Positions 53,964 through 62,873 of a DNA stretch of 64,000 nucleotides are shown piece by piece. Within the stretch, counting starts at the first letter, position 1. Each line of letters starts with the position of its first letter. Both the position numbers and the translations under genes were made by a program. The stretch covers positions 534,655 to 598,654 of the forward strand of contig NZ_JAHLMU010000001.1 of the NCBI RefSeq assembly GCF_018919485.1, in the 5' to 3' direction. The notes under the pieces were generated by a model. That model did no database searches, was not told the origin of the DNA, and saw nothing but the letters and a program-made list of their open reading frames with translations. This DNA is from Psychrobacter sp. TAE2020. GTDB lineage: Bacteria > Pseudomonadota > Gammaproteobacteria > Pseudomonadales > Moraxellaceae.

Positions 53964-54836
53964 CTAAGCTTGGTTAGATATCTGCTGCCACAGTTGGCGT
54001 TTAAGCGCACTATCAGTGAGCATCGCCTCTAAGTTTGGCACACTGACCATATTAGGATGCGTCAACAGCTTGGGCAGCTCAGTCAGAGCCGCTACTTGGA
54101 TATCTTCACTACGGCCTATCTTAAAGATATAACCAGCAAGACTAGCATTAGCAAGCTCAGCGGTATCCATACCAGCGCAAATCGGAAAAGAGGTAGTTTC
54201 ACAGTCTAGTGATAGTGCTTGGCTGATATTCTGCCATAGCTTCTGGCTATCGCTACTAAGGGCTTGGATATCGACCAGCAGCAGCCAATTGCCATAGCGT
54301 CCCCCTTGCAGATCGAAGGGCACTACTTTATCTAAGGTTTTTTTATAGTTATCAGTAGAGTCGTTATTAGAAGGGTCAACAGCGGCAGTAGCCTTAGTTA
54401 CTAGTGGCTTCACTAAACCTGTGACTGTCGCCCTAGAGTCTACAGGCGCAGATAGAGGGCTATTGTCTAAAGAATCTATATAATAGGACGGTAGTGGCTC
54501 AATGTTTTGACTGCTATCTTCAATGATGCGCTCACTGATATCTTGAACATCATCAACGCTAGTGAGCACAGGATGCGCTGGCGCTGCTAAACTAAGCGCA
54601 TCTTGGGAGCTAGTAGATTCGAAGACAGGGTTAGTAGCCGATAGTGGTTCTACCTGTTGTAGCGGCTCGTTATCAGCAACCGCGTCTATATCAGCTATAT
54701 TCAAAGTGGCTGAACTCGGTTGTATCCACTGGTTAATACCCATCATCGCCAAAATCTGCCGCTGTTGTACTCTACGTTGCATCGACTGTTGCGCTTGACG
54801 TTGTTGCAATGTTAGCGGCTCTTGGGTCTCATTCAT
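53964..54836 (-). CDS. holD: Candidate DNA polymerase III psi subunit (HolD-like), long form
   Basis: I propose that this 290-aa protein is a divergent HolD, the psi subunit joining the clamp loader to chi and SSB. Three blocks match the family layout. The N-terminal LAMMGINQWIQPSSATLN resembles the LGIxQWxxR region of E. coli HolD. A central hydrophobic strand is GNWLLLVDIQALSSDSQKLWQNISQALSL. The C-terminal PNLEAMLTDSALKRQLWQQI resembles the E. coli LWQQI end. Between blocks 1 and 2 lies about 130 residues of Ser/Asp/Pro-rich linker, which makes it twice the usual length (137 aa in E. coli). No signal peptide. Placed between serC and the SRP RNA gene. Confidence 0.62.
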   Translation of the reverse strand: MNETQEPLTLQQRQAQQSMQRRVQQRQILAMMGINQWIQPSSATLNIADIDAVADNEPLQQVEPLSATNPVFESTSSQDALSLAAPAHPVLTSVDDVQDISERIIEDSSQNIEPLPSYYIDSLDNSPLSAPVDSRATVTGLVKPLVTKATAAVDPSNNDSTDNYKKTLDKVVPFDLQGGRYGNWLLLVDIQALSSDSQKLWQNISQALSLDCETTSFPICAGMDTAELANASLAGYIFKIGRSEDIQVAALTELPKLLTHPNMVSVPNLEAMLTDSALKRQLWQQISNQA

Positions 54837-55150
54837 AGCTCTGTATTATCCTAATTATCTATTTATAATGAGTTAAGAGATGGCTAAATTTTTGCCTGAT
54901 TATCGTATCCTGTAAGCGCCTGCTATGCAAGGTACTAAGTGCTAACTAAGCGATAAATTCAACTAATCATAAGCGAATTAAATAAAAACTTGACCAAAAA
55001 AAACCCTTTACATAGTAAGGGCGTCATCACACGGTTAACAGTTGGTTTGCTAGGCACTGCGGCTATAACTAATTTAGGCTAAGTATTTATACTAATTATA
55101 AAAACAATTGGCCTATAAATACTACTAACAAGAAATCGCAGACAAAAAAA
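54837..55150. other. Region between the HolD-like gene and ffs
   Basis: 314 bases with the ffs T-run at the right end and a second minus-strand terminator at 54996-55021. What transcript uses that second terminator is unclear. No open frame with a ribosome site was found. Confidence 0.55.
54996..55021 (-). terminator. Orphan terminator downstream of ffs
   Basis: On the minus strand CCCTT ... AAGGG (with optional inner pairs) is followed by eight Ts. It lies about 130 bases beyond the ffs terminator. Confidence 0.75.
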
Positions 55151-55257
55151 AGCGACTCCATCAGCACATCCTCGGCACACAGAGTATCTATTACCGTTGC
55201 TACCTTCCGGTCCTGGCGGGATTCATAGAACAATGTTGCGAGGCTACCAATGGAGCC
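55151..55257 (-). ncRNA. ffs: 4.5S signal recognition particle RNA
   Basis: Scaffold RNA of the bacterial signal recognition particle, which binds Ffh. Read on the minus strand it starts GGCTCCATTGG and ends in the pairing CTGATGGAGTC. The conserved Ffh-binding apical region CCAGGACCGGAAGGTAGCAACGG corresponds to 55194-55216 (key bases GGAAGGTAGCA). The length of about 107 bases fits the small bacterial form. It is followed by a run of eight Ts (complement of 55143-55150). A strong promoter lies just upstream. Confidence 0.94.
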
Positions 55258-55268
55258 ACCAGCTGAAG

Positions 55269-55296
55269 ATTATACAAGGTTTTTAGCATATTACAA
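55269..55296 (-). promoter_or_regulatory. Promoter of ffs
   Basis: On the minus strand TTGTAA (complement of 55291-55296) and a perfect TATAAT (complement of 55269-55274) are separated by 16 bases. The predicted start point falls a few bases before the 5' end of the SRP RNA. Confidence 0.85.
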
Positions 55297-55543
55297 GCCC
55301 TGCGTAAAAACTCAGCACTTAAAGTAGCAGCATAATCGCTATAAAAATTAAAAGTTAGCGTAGAAAGCAGTAACTTACTGACAATTTCCTCACAGCCCCC
55401 TCTATAAATTTTTCTTTTTTTGCAATAGATATTTGTTATATTAATAACGCATTATCAAACTATATGTATTAGTAGTTTAGAAGATTATAAATTATAAAAA
55501 TTTGCTATAAACACTATTCATAAACAACATTTGAGGAGCTATT

Positions 55544-56260
55544 ATGAAATCTACTTTATTCAATAAAGCGGCTATTGCTACTAGCAGCGTTTGCCTATTT
55601 GCCGCTATGATGGGTAGTGCTCACGCTGAGCCTACGGGTTACGATCAGCTGACCTTTCAGGCAGAAGTCAAAGAGGAGATTGCTAACGATGAAGTACGCG
55701 CCAGCTTATATAAAAAAGCACAAGCTGCTGATGCCAAATCTTTAGCCACTACTCTTAACACATCGATCAATAAAGCCTTGGCTATTGCTAAACGCTATCC
55801 TACGGTTACAGTTAGCACTGGACAGCAGAGCACTTACCCACGTTATGATAAGAACGACAAGATCATTGGTTGGACTGGACAAGCTAATATAGACATCAAG
55901 AGTACCGATTTTGCTGCTACTAGCCAGCTGATTGCCGATCTGCAACAAACCTTAGTGATGAATAACTTGAACTTTGGGGTTTCAGATGTCAAAAAAGATG
56001 CCCTCGACCAAAAGCTGATGGCAGAAGCGTCACGCGCCTTTCAACAACAAGCTAAGAATCTAACTCGAGCTTGGGATGCGCGTGGCTATCGTGTGGTCAC
56101 TGTAAATCTTAGCAGTGGTAATAACTATCCACGCCCTATGTATGCAAGTATGAATATGAAAAGTGAGTCTGCTGATGCCTCGGTGCCAAGCCAAAACTTT
56201 GAATCAGGTAATAGCACGATTTCGGTCACGGCTAACGGTACTATCGAGTTAACTAAATAG
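55544..56260 (+). CDS. SIMPL-domain (DUF541) periplasmic protein
   Basis: A 238-aa exported protein: residues 1-28 are a signal peptide ending AHA. The rest is one SIMPL/DUF541 domain (YDQLTFQAEVKEEIANDEVRASLYKKAQAAD, TVSTGQQSTYPRYDKNDKIIGWTGQANIDIKSTDF, GVSDVKKDALDQKLMAEASRAF). Family members such as YggE and BP26 form periplasmic or outer-membrane assemblies, with YggE linked to oxidative stress tolerance. TGAGGAGC gives a strong ribosome site. Monocistronic, with a terminator shared with the converging gene. Confidence 0.9.
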   Translation: MKSTLFNKAAIATSSVCLFAAMMGSAHAEPTGYDQLTFQAEVKEEIANDEVRASLYKKAQAADAKSLATTLNTSINKALAIAKRYPTVTVSTGQQSTYPRYDKNDKIIGWTGQANIDIKSTDFAATSQLIADLQQTLVMNNLNFGVSDVKKDALDQKLMAEASRAFQQQAKNLTRAWDARGYRVVTVNLSSGNNYPRPMYASMNMKSESADASVPSQNFESGNSTISVTANGTIELTK

Positions 56261-56340
56261 ACCGTTACTATCAATTGCTCATTTTGCTAATGAATAGTTG
56301 TGGCAGACTGACAATAGTTGTTCTTTGTCAACTTTATAAA

Positions 56341-56374
56341 TAAGGGCAGTCGCTGAGTTCAGTGACTGCCCTTA
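56341..56374. terminator. Bidirectional hairpin between two converging genes
   Basis: TAAGGGCAGTC / GACTGCCCTTA with a loop of about 12 bases. T-runs are short on both sides, so efficiency is uncertain. Confidence 0.65.
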
Positions 56375-56381
56375 TTGGTTA

Positions 56382-56402
56382 GTTATTAGTTATTAGTTAT
56401 TA
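56382..56402. repeat. Three tandem 7-bp copies covering a stop codon
   Basis: GTTATTA is repeated three times exactly. On the minus strand the repeat encodes the last residues of the DUF4124-like protein and its stop codon (56386-56388). Confidence 0.9.
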
Positions 56403-57039
56403 GATTTATCTTTTTATTATCTGGTATTGCTACGTTGTTTTGAATCACATAGACCGTGCGCGAAACTTGCTGCAAGATTTGCCCTTGTTTGTTATTAACC
56501 ACAGCTTTTAGTTTATGCTCTCCAGGCAATATATCTACCGTAGCGATAGCCGCTTTTAACCCCTGAGCAATTAAATCGTTGTCTAAATAAATATTCACGC
56601 TATCATCTATGTGTAGCGCAGGTTGCAACTGTAAATTGAGCAAGATATTCTGGGCAGGACGCCGATAGGCACGCTCTTCGCTTGGTTCTATCATGGTCAG
56701 TTGATAGTTAGTCCGCACTGCTCCTACTGGTAAGTCCTGTAGCTTAGGAGCTGAATGAGTCCTGATTTTAGCTTTGTCACTACGGCTAGTGTCAGTAGCC
56801 GCCGCACTAGCATAGCCAGTTGTGATATTGGTCTGACTGATCTGCTGGTTTGCTTGCTGCTGGTAACTGTGCAAATTATCAGTAAAAGTCACTTGTCCTG
56901 TCTTGTGGTCAACCACTTTATAAATAGCTGCCGCATTTACGCTAGGGACGTATAAGCTAGCACTACTAATGAACAGCCCTGCCCACACTGTTACAGTAAG
57001 ATTATTTATTAGAAAATTTACTTTAGATGCTACAGTCAT
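56386..57039 (-). CDS. DUF4124-like exported protein with C-terminal beta domain
   Basis: A 217-aa periplasmic protein. Residues 1-36 contain a signal peptide ending SVNA. Next comes AAIYKVVDHKTGQVTFTDN, the YKWxD...G...YTD pattern of DUF4124. After a Thr/Ser-rich linker, residues 130-205 form a beta-rich domain (VNIYLDNDLIAQGLKAAIATVDILPGEHKLKAVVNN) like the Ig-like or PEGA-like end seen in some of these proteins. Function unknown. The last codons and stop are in a 7-bp tandem repeat, so the C-terminal tail may vary between strains. Confidence 0.72.
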   Translation of the reverse strand: MTVASKVNFLINNLTVTVWAGLFISSASLYVPSVNAAAIYKVVDHKTGQVTFTDNLHSYQQQANQQISQTNITTGYASAAATDTSRSDKAKIRTHSAPKLQDLPVGAVRTNYQLTMIEPSEERAYRRPAQNILLNLQLQPALHIDDSVNIYLDNDLIAQGLKAAIATVDILPGEHKLKAVVNNKQGQILQQVSRTVYVIQNNVAIPDNKKINLITNN

Positions 57040-57082
57040 AGTCAGTTAACCTATTTATGGCTTATATGCGAACCTTTATCGT

Positions 57083-57342
57083 AGCACAAGAGAAAATTTA
57101 TGATTTTCTGGCAAGCAATTTTTTCACTTATCCCAAAAAATCCCCTTTAAGGCTGACTTTAAATAAAGCTTCCTTGCGCTACTATGAGCTAGGAATAAAT
57201 AAAGATTTGGGAAATCTTTATCCTAGCGCAAGAGAAAATTTATAATTTTCTGGCAAGCAATTTTTTAACGTATCCCAAAAAATCCCCTTTAAGGAATTTT
57301 TCCTTGCGATACTAAAATTGCAGTGCAATTTTTTAACGTATC
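57083..57342. repeat. 70-bp direct repeat cluster at the 3' end of hrpA
   Basis: Copy 1 at 57083-57152 and copy 2 at 57225-57294 are 70 bp long with four mismatches (94 percent). Each contains AGAAAATTTATRATTTTCT and a TCCCAAAAAATCCCCTTTAAGG end. GCAATTTTTTAACGTATC from copy 2 recurs exactly at 57325-57342, covering the hrpA stop codon. Inverted pieces (GCTAGGA... / TCCTAGC, and CTTGCGC / GCGCAAG) lie between the copies. A short open frame across it (57057-57245) is a by-product of the repeat. Confidence 0.85.
57313..57331. terminator. Hairpin just beyond the hrpA stop
   Basis: AAAATTGC AGT GCAATTTT is a perfect 8-bp stem immediately after the hrpA stop on the minus strand, followed by only a short A/T tract. 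A possible weak terminator or mRNA end stabiliser. Confidence 0.45.
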
Positions 57343-60300
57343 TCATCCCATATCTTGCTAAGGCGTTTAGGGGATACCGCCATACGAGTCTTCATCGGTT
57401 GGGCGAATAGCTGGATACGATACTCCTCAACCATCCAGCGGTAAGCGCTGATCGACTCTTTATCAGCACGACCTGACAAGCGCTCCATATGTAAGTCTAA
57501 CGCATAGACTCCTTCTAAATCAGCTTCAATATTGTGCTCAAGGCGCTCAATGCGAACTTCCAGCGCTTCTAAATAGCGGGGATACTGCTGCCACTGACTA
57601 TAATCCATCCGATAAACAAAGTCAGCCAAATGTAAGTCCTCTAGTTGATCTTCAATATCATCAATAGACTCCCCAAATATCTCACGATCGAGCATCAGTA
57701 AGCTTTGACGAATGCGTTGCCAGCGAGTGTAGACATTTTTAAGAACTTTAATCACATTTTGACCAGTCAATAAAAAGTTACTGACTACTACCTGCAAGGT
57801 TTGCTCATACTCCTCAGGGGTGAATGGCAACTCCTCAGCCAAGCCTGCAACGGTATCATCGATACTTAACGGTAAGTCATCGCTGTGATCGAATAATACA
57901 TAATGCTCCTCGAGAGTCGCATCCAGCGCCGCATCAATGACGATAGTTTTTAGCTTTTCCATATCGCCAAGTGGCGCAAAAGACAGCTTAAATATTTTAT
58001 CTATCTGACTGGTAAGCTGCTTTTTCTTAGCGCCTAATTTGGCTTTCATCAAGGTTAATACCCCGATACGATGAGCCTGTAGAGCAGCTGTGACATCCGT
58101 ATACTGATGAATCGATACCGCGTCCCCTGCCTCATCAGCCACTAAAGCGGCGAACTGCTTCATCACCACCCCAGCGCTGTGATGGTTTTTGCTAAAGTTA
58201 AAATGTTCAGGGAAGCTAGTATGCACCCCTTGCTGCTCATTCACCGCTTGCCTAGTTTCACTAGCATGACGAATTTGCAAGGTTTCTAGGTCACGACCTT
58301 TTTCAATAATACGGTTCTTGTCATCGACCACGCAGATTTGTGGTTGTAAATAACGATCAATAGTGGACGGATTGAAACTATCTGGCGTCACCGACATAAC
58401 ACCACGACGATTTAACGCTTGGCATAATTGTTTGAGCAAACCCTGAGATTGTGCAGGCTGTAACTCATCGAATAAACTATCTGCGGTATCAGGAATAGGG
58501 ACAATTTGACGACGGATCTCCTTAGGTAGAGATTTTAGCAACTGTAATACGAGCTCAAAGCGCCAGCCGGGTACGCCCCATAATAATTCGATAGCATCCA
58601 GCTGCGGTAGCGCTACTAATGGCACCCGAATGGTTACCCCATCGTCATCACTAGAAGGATCAAAAACGTAGCGTAGCGGCAGTTTAAGATCGCCCAATTG
58701 CCATACTTCTGGGAAGTCGCCAGTAGTCGGTGCTTGGCTATTTAATACGTCATCATCAGTGAAGAACAGATACTTGCTATCACTCTTTTCCATCTCAGCG
58801 CGCCAGTCTTCAAAAGCTTTACGGCTAGCGACATGCTCAGGAATTTTTTTATCATAGAACTGATACAGCGTTTCTTCATCGACTAATAGATCACGGCGAC
58901 GTAGCTTATCTTCGATACGTTCGACATCAGCAACCTTATCCATATTATGCTGCAAGAACGGTGCTTGTCGACCAAAATTACCGGTGACTAGACCATCACG
59001 AATAAAGATCTCACGCGACTCAACTAGATTCACTTGCTCATAGTTAGTCAGCTGCTTAGGAATGACAATCAGCCCAAACAGACTAATCTGCGCGTAAGCT
59101 TTAACACGACCAGTCTTCTTTGACCAATGCGGCTCAAAATAATGGTATTTTAGTAAATCACCTGCCGCTGAGATGATCCATTCGGGTTCAATCTTAGCCA
59201 CAGTACGCATAAAGACTTGTGAAGTCTCTACCATCTCAAAGGCCATAACCCAAGGGGGTATCTGCTTAAATACGGTACTGGCTGGGAAGATTTTAGCTTT
59301 TTGTTGGCGTGCTGCTAAATACTCACCGCGATTTTCTGTCTTGTGAGCGATAATCGATAACAGACCAGTTAGTAAGGCCCGATGCAAATTGGCATACTTA
59401 ACCGCTTTAACTTGTTCATCAACAATACTGGTCGGATCGTTGTTATTCGGCTTGTTAGAGTCATCATTATTGTCGGTAAGATTTAGCTCAGTCACCATCT
59501 GTACTAGCTGACGATGAGTCTGATGCCATTCGCGCACCCGTGGAAAACTAAGGTAGTTGGTTTTGGTAAATTGTTTACGCTGATTACCGGAGAGCTTATT
59601 ACCATCTTCGTCGTTCTCGAACAAAGACTTCCACAAACTTAGATAGAATAAAAAGTCTGAGTCATCTTGACGGAACTCTGCGTGCTTTTGATCGGCCTGC
59701 TGACGCTTATTAGCCGGACGCTCACGCGGATCTTGCACTGCCAGCGCAGCCACTACAATAAGCATCTCACGAATACAATCAAAATCGCTACCAGCGACTA
59801 ACATACGTGCCAGCCTAGGATCGATTGGCATCCGCGCCATCTTTTGACCAGTAGCCGTCAGACGTAAATGATCTAAACCTGGTTTACGTGCTGATCTGCT
59901 ATTGGGTTTGCCGTTAGACTGCTTGCCTGATTGCTCAGAGCCTTTATCGTCTTTTTCATTGATGGCCCCTAGCTCATTAAGTAGTTTGTGTCCGTCAGCT
60001 ACTAAACGACTATCAGGCGGCTCGATAAACTCAAAGTCATCAACACTACCTAGACGCAGATTCGCCATCTGCAAAATAACAGAGGCTAAGTTAGTGCGTA
60101 GTATTTCAGGCTCGGTAAACTCAGGACGACCCGTAAAGTCCTCCTGGCTATATAGACGAATACAGACGCCTGGGGCCACACGACCACAACGCCCTTTACG
60201 CTGATTAGCAGCGGCTTGTGAAATCGCTTCGATCGGCAAACGCTGCACTCGTGAACGATAAGAATAACGAGAAATCCGCGCAAAGCCTAAGTCAATCACG

Positions 60301-61607
60301 TAACGAATACCGGGTACGGTTAACGCTGTTTCAGCGACGTTGGTAGCGATAACGATACGCCGACCACGGCCTGATGGCTGAAAAATACGTTGCTGCTCCT
60401 CATAAGTTTGGCGGGCAAACAACGGCAGTATTTCAGTATGCTTAGGTCCATGACGCTCAAGAACTTCTTGGGTCTCACGGATTTCAGCTTCGGTGGCAGC
60501 GAATATCAAGATATCCGCATGATCAGCATGGCCTTTGTTTTGCGCGTCACTAAAACATTCTTCGACCGCCGCCACGATAGCACGTGGTAGGTTCTCTTCA
60601 AACTCGTCATAACTGTCATCATCCGAGCTAGTTACTGGCTCCTCAGTGAGCGGACGATAGCGCACTTCAACGGGAAAACTACGGCCTTCTACATTGAAGA
60701 TGGGCGCTGGTACTTGGCGTCTTTGCTTAGCATCATAATGGCTAAAATATTCGCTAAAACGCTTAGTGTCTAAAGTTGCCGAGGTGATGATTACTTTTAG
60801 ATCTGGACGCTTGGGCAGCAGTTTTTTTAGATAGCCCATAATAAAGTCAATATTTAAGCTACGCTCATGCGCCTCATCGATAATAATAGTGTCGTACTTA
60901 CTTAAAAACCTATCATGGCCTAATTCAGCCAGTAAGATACCATCGGTCATCAGCTTAATCACCGACTGAGCAGTGCCTTGCTCATTAAAGCGAATCTTAA
61001 AGCTGACGGTTTGACCTAGTTTCTCGCCCAGCTCTTCTGCGATTCGATTCGATACGCTACGCGCCGCTAACCGGCGTGGCTGAGTATGCCCTATCTGTCC
61101 AGTGATACCCCGTCCTGCTAGCATCGCCAGCTTAGGCAACTGGGTGGTCTTACCCGATCCGGTCTCACCGGCGACAATAATCACTTGATTATCGATAATG
61201 GCTTGTATCAAATCCTCAGCACGTTGACTCACTGGCAAATCAAGGTTTAACTTAGCAGGTAAATCTTGCGGAATGCTGTCTATACGTGCTTGTACTGCTT
61301 GCTGCGAGCGACTCTTGAGCTTATCGTATTGCGCCCGCTTTTTCGCTAATATTTCGTCGGCTTTTTCGTCGGTTGAATTTTTGTTAGATGGCTCTTTACT
61401 AGACTGTTTGTTACTATAGACAGCTGCACGAGCCAGCTCACGCTCAAGGCGGCTTAGCTGATAGCTGTCTTTGGCGAGTACGGGAATCTCTGCTAAATTA
61501 TTCACAAAAGCGTCAGCATTAGCCTCAGCATTATTAGTTAGCTTTTCTATTAGGTTAGCGTTATCGGCTTCTGCTATATTTTCTATATCTTTTAAGGTAT
61601 CAGGCAT
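57333..61607 (-). CDS. hrpA: ATP-dependent RNA helicase HrpA
   Basis: Large DEAH/RHA-type helicase, 1424 aa (E. coli HrpA about 1300). E. coli HrpA acts in mRNA processing and rescues collided ribosomes. Walker A is IVAGETGSGKTTQLPKLAMLAG near residues 144-165. Motif II is DEAHERSLNIDFIMGYLKKLLP, motif III SATL, and motif VI QRKGRCGRVAPG. HA2 and OB-fold regions follow, then the long C-terminal DUF3418 half (about 800-1424). The linkers contain Asn/Ser/Lys-rich low complexity near 30-60 and 560-580. The last codons lie in an 18-bp sequence repeated downstream. Confidence 0.95.
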   Translation of the reverse strand: MPDTLKDIENIAEADNANLIEKLTNNAEANADAFVNNLAEIPVLAKDSYQLSRLERELARAAVYSNKQSSKEPSNKNSTDEKADEILAKKRAQYDKLKSRSQQAVQARIDSIPQDLPAKLNLDLPVSQRAEDLIQAIIDNQVIIVAGETGSGKTTQLPKLAMLAGRGITGQIGHTQPRRLAARSVSNRIAEELGEKLGQTVSFKIRFNEQGTAQSVIKLMTDGILLAELGHDRFLSKYDTIIIDEAHERSLNIDFIMGYLKKLLPKRPDLKVIITSATLDTKRFSEYFSHYDAKQRRQVPAPIFNVEGRSFPVEVRYRPLTEEPVTSSDDDSYDEFEENLPRAIVAAVEECFSDAQNKGHADHADILIFAATEAEIRETQEVLERHGPKHTEILPLFARQTYEEQQRIFQPSGRGRRIVIATNVAETALTVPGIRYVIDLGFARISRYSYRSRVQRLPIEAISQAAANQRKGRCGRVAPGVCIRLYSQEDFTGRPEFTEPEILRTNLASVILQMANLRLGSVDDFEFIEPPDSRLVADGHKLLNELGAINEKDDKGSEQSGKQSNGKPNSRSARKPGLDHLRLTATGQKMARMPIDPRLARMLVAGSDFDCIREMLIVVAALAVQDPRERPANKRQQADQKHAEFRQDDSDFLFYLSLWKSLFENDEDGNKLSGNQRKQFTKTNYLSFPRVREWHQTHRQLVQMVTELNLTDNNDDSNKPNNNDPTSIVDEQVKAVKYANLHRALLTGLLSIIAHKTENRGEYLAARQQKAKIFPASTVFKQIPPWVMAFEMVETSQVFMRTVAKIEPEWIISAAGDLLKYHYFEPHWSKKTGRVKAYAQISLFGLIVIPKQLTNYEQVNLVESREIFIRDGLVTGNFGRQAPFLQHNMDKVADVERIEDKLRRRDLLVDEETLYQFYDKKIPEHVASRKAFEDWRAEMEKSDSKYLFFTDDDVLNSQAPTTGDFPEVWQLGDLKLPLRYVFDPSSDDDGVTIRVPLVALPQLDAIELLWGVPGWRFELVLQLLKSLPKEIRRQIVPIPDTADSLFDELQPAQSQGLLKQLCQALNRRGVMSVTPDSFNPSTIDRYLQPQICVVDDKNRIIEKGRDLETLQIRHASETRQAVNEQQGVHTSFPEHFNFSKNHHSAGVVMKQFAALVADEAGDAVSIHQYTDVTAALQAHRIGVLTLMKAKLGAKKKQLTSQIDKIFKLSFAPLGDMEKLKTIVIDAALDATLEEHYVLFDHSDDLPLSIDDTVAGLAEELPFTPEEYEQTLQVVVSNFLLTGQNVIKVLKNVYTRWQRIRQSLLMLDREIFGESIDDIEDQLEDLHLADFVYRMDYSQWQQYPRYLEALEVRIERLEHNIEADLEGVYALDLHMERLSGRADKESISAYRWMVEEYRIQLFAQPMKTRMAVSPKRLSKIWDEIR

Positions 61608-61823
61608 ATTTACTTAGGCTATTTATTGTTTATAAGTGGTTAGATTATGGGGTTAATTTGGCTGTGATTCAAGTTGCGATTATGTTGATAAGAAAACACT
61701 GTGTTACCGTCATGTGCTATTTTTGCTTGATAATATTATCAATTTAATTCTAGTAATTTAGTTGAGATAACTTAATATATAGGACCCTAAAATTCATAAG
61801 AAAACCTCAATTAAGGCAGACTG

Positions 61824-62426
61824 ATGTCTATTCAATTCTACAAAACAATAGCTATTTTACCTATCTTAGCGGTTACGCTTACAGGTTGTCTAAGCACCAA
61901 ACCATACGAGCCTCCAAAAAACGCTGCTATAGCTACCCTAACTTATAAAATTGACCCAGCAACTTTCTATGCTCCTGCTAGATTCATCGATAAGGGATAT
62001 GCAGAAAGAGTTGATATAGAGTTAGTGCCCAGCCCTTTATCTATTGCACTGGCCGTTAATAATAAGCCTGAGACTGTTTATATGAATTTGGCTAAACGAG
62101 GAGCTTTCAGTGAAATAAATACCTTTGAAGCCAATAAAAAACTAAGATTTTCTTACCAACATAAGATGGTTAAAGGCTTAGGTGACTGGCCAGTGTTATG
62201 TGTAGTTACTGTAGAAGCTACTTTAGTTCCAAACGGCAACTACATTTTAAAAGCTCATTCAACGGCTAAAAACTTTAGGAATAAAACTAACTTTATCAAT
62301 GAAAAAATAGAAGCTGAAGACACTAGCTGTCAGATTCAAATTATTGATACTCAGTCCAGTAAAGTTATAGCAGAGAACACTACACCAGTATTTGAAAAAA
62401 TGATTCCATTCTACAATCGATTCTAA
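61824..62426 (+). CDS. Uncharacterised lipoprotein
   Basis: A 200-aa lipoprotein: the signal FYKTIAILPILAVTLTGC ends in the lipobox LTGC. The mature part is a likely beta-rich domain with two further cysteines (VLCVVTVEA and TSCQIQI) that could form a disulfide. AAGG lies 7 bases before the ATG. Divergent from hrpA, no operon partner. I do not recognise the family; the sequence suggests an envelope role only. Confidence 0.7.
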   Translation: MSIQFYKTIAILPILAVTLTGCLSTKPYEPPKNAAIATLTYKIDPATFYAPARFIDKGYAERVDIELVPSPLSIALAVNNKPETVYMNLAKRGAFSEINTFEANKKLRFSYQHKMVKGLGDWPVLCVVTVEATLVPNGNYILKAHSTAKNFRNKTNFINEKIEAEDTSCQIQIIDTQSSKVIAENTTPVFEKMIPFYNRF

Positions 62427-62554
62427 TACTTTGTGCCACTGTTAATTAGAGCAGGCTAAGTTTTCGATCCTAGTACTGACAGAGATTCTTTATTACACTT
62501 CAAATTTATTAGTAGTGCTGTAGATATGCTATCGCTTTGATTTCAATAACACTA

Positions 62555-62872
62555 TTAGTCACTACTAGCATAAATAACCTGTTGTTTCTGAGCAGCGGAA
62601 TCGAAAAACGTTTGCATCTGCTGTAAAGGCAGCCTAGGGAAAGGCAAATGCAACGATAGTATCAGCCTCTCAAGCGCTAGCATTTCATCAGCTAAAGCCT
62701 TGGCAACTTCAGCTGGTATCTGCGGGTTTTCATAAAGATTATCGATCAGCCAAGTCAATTGTGGAAACTTAGGGTTGTTGCGAACTTGGTAAAGAGTCGG
62801 TACTAAATCATCAGCGATTTGACAGCGTGCTTTACGAAACATACCGTTTTTGTAGTACATGTTAACAGCCAT
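62555..62872 (-). CDS. Uncharacterised 105-aa protein paired with the DUF1543 gene
   Basis: A small cytoplasmic protein, mainly helical (DDLVPTLYQVRNN, VAKALADEMLALERLILSL), with one cysteine and no signal peptide. It begins one base after the stop of the DUF1543-like gene, so the two are almost certainly co-translated. ATG 62860 is an alternative start. I do not recognise it. Confidence 0.6.
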   Translation of the reverse strand: MAVNMYYKNGMFRKARCQIADDLVPTLYQVRNNPKFPQLTWLIDNLYENPQIPAEVAKALADEMLALERLILSLHLPFPRLPLQQMQTFFDSAAQKQQVIYASSD

Positions 62873-62873
62873 A

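Noticed and set aside
57057-57245. 62-aa open frame in front of hrpA's 3' end on the plus strand
   Set aside because: It runs through the 70-bp repeat, has no ribosome site and its codons simply follow the repeat sequence.
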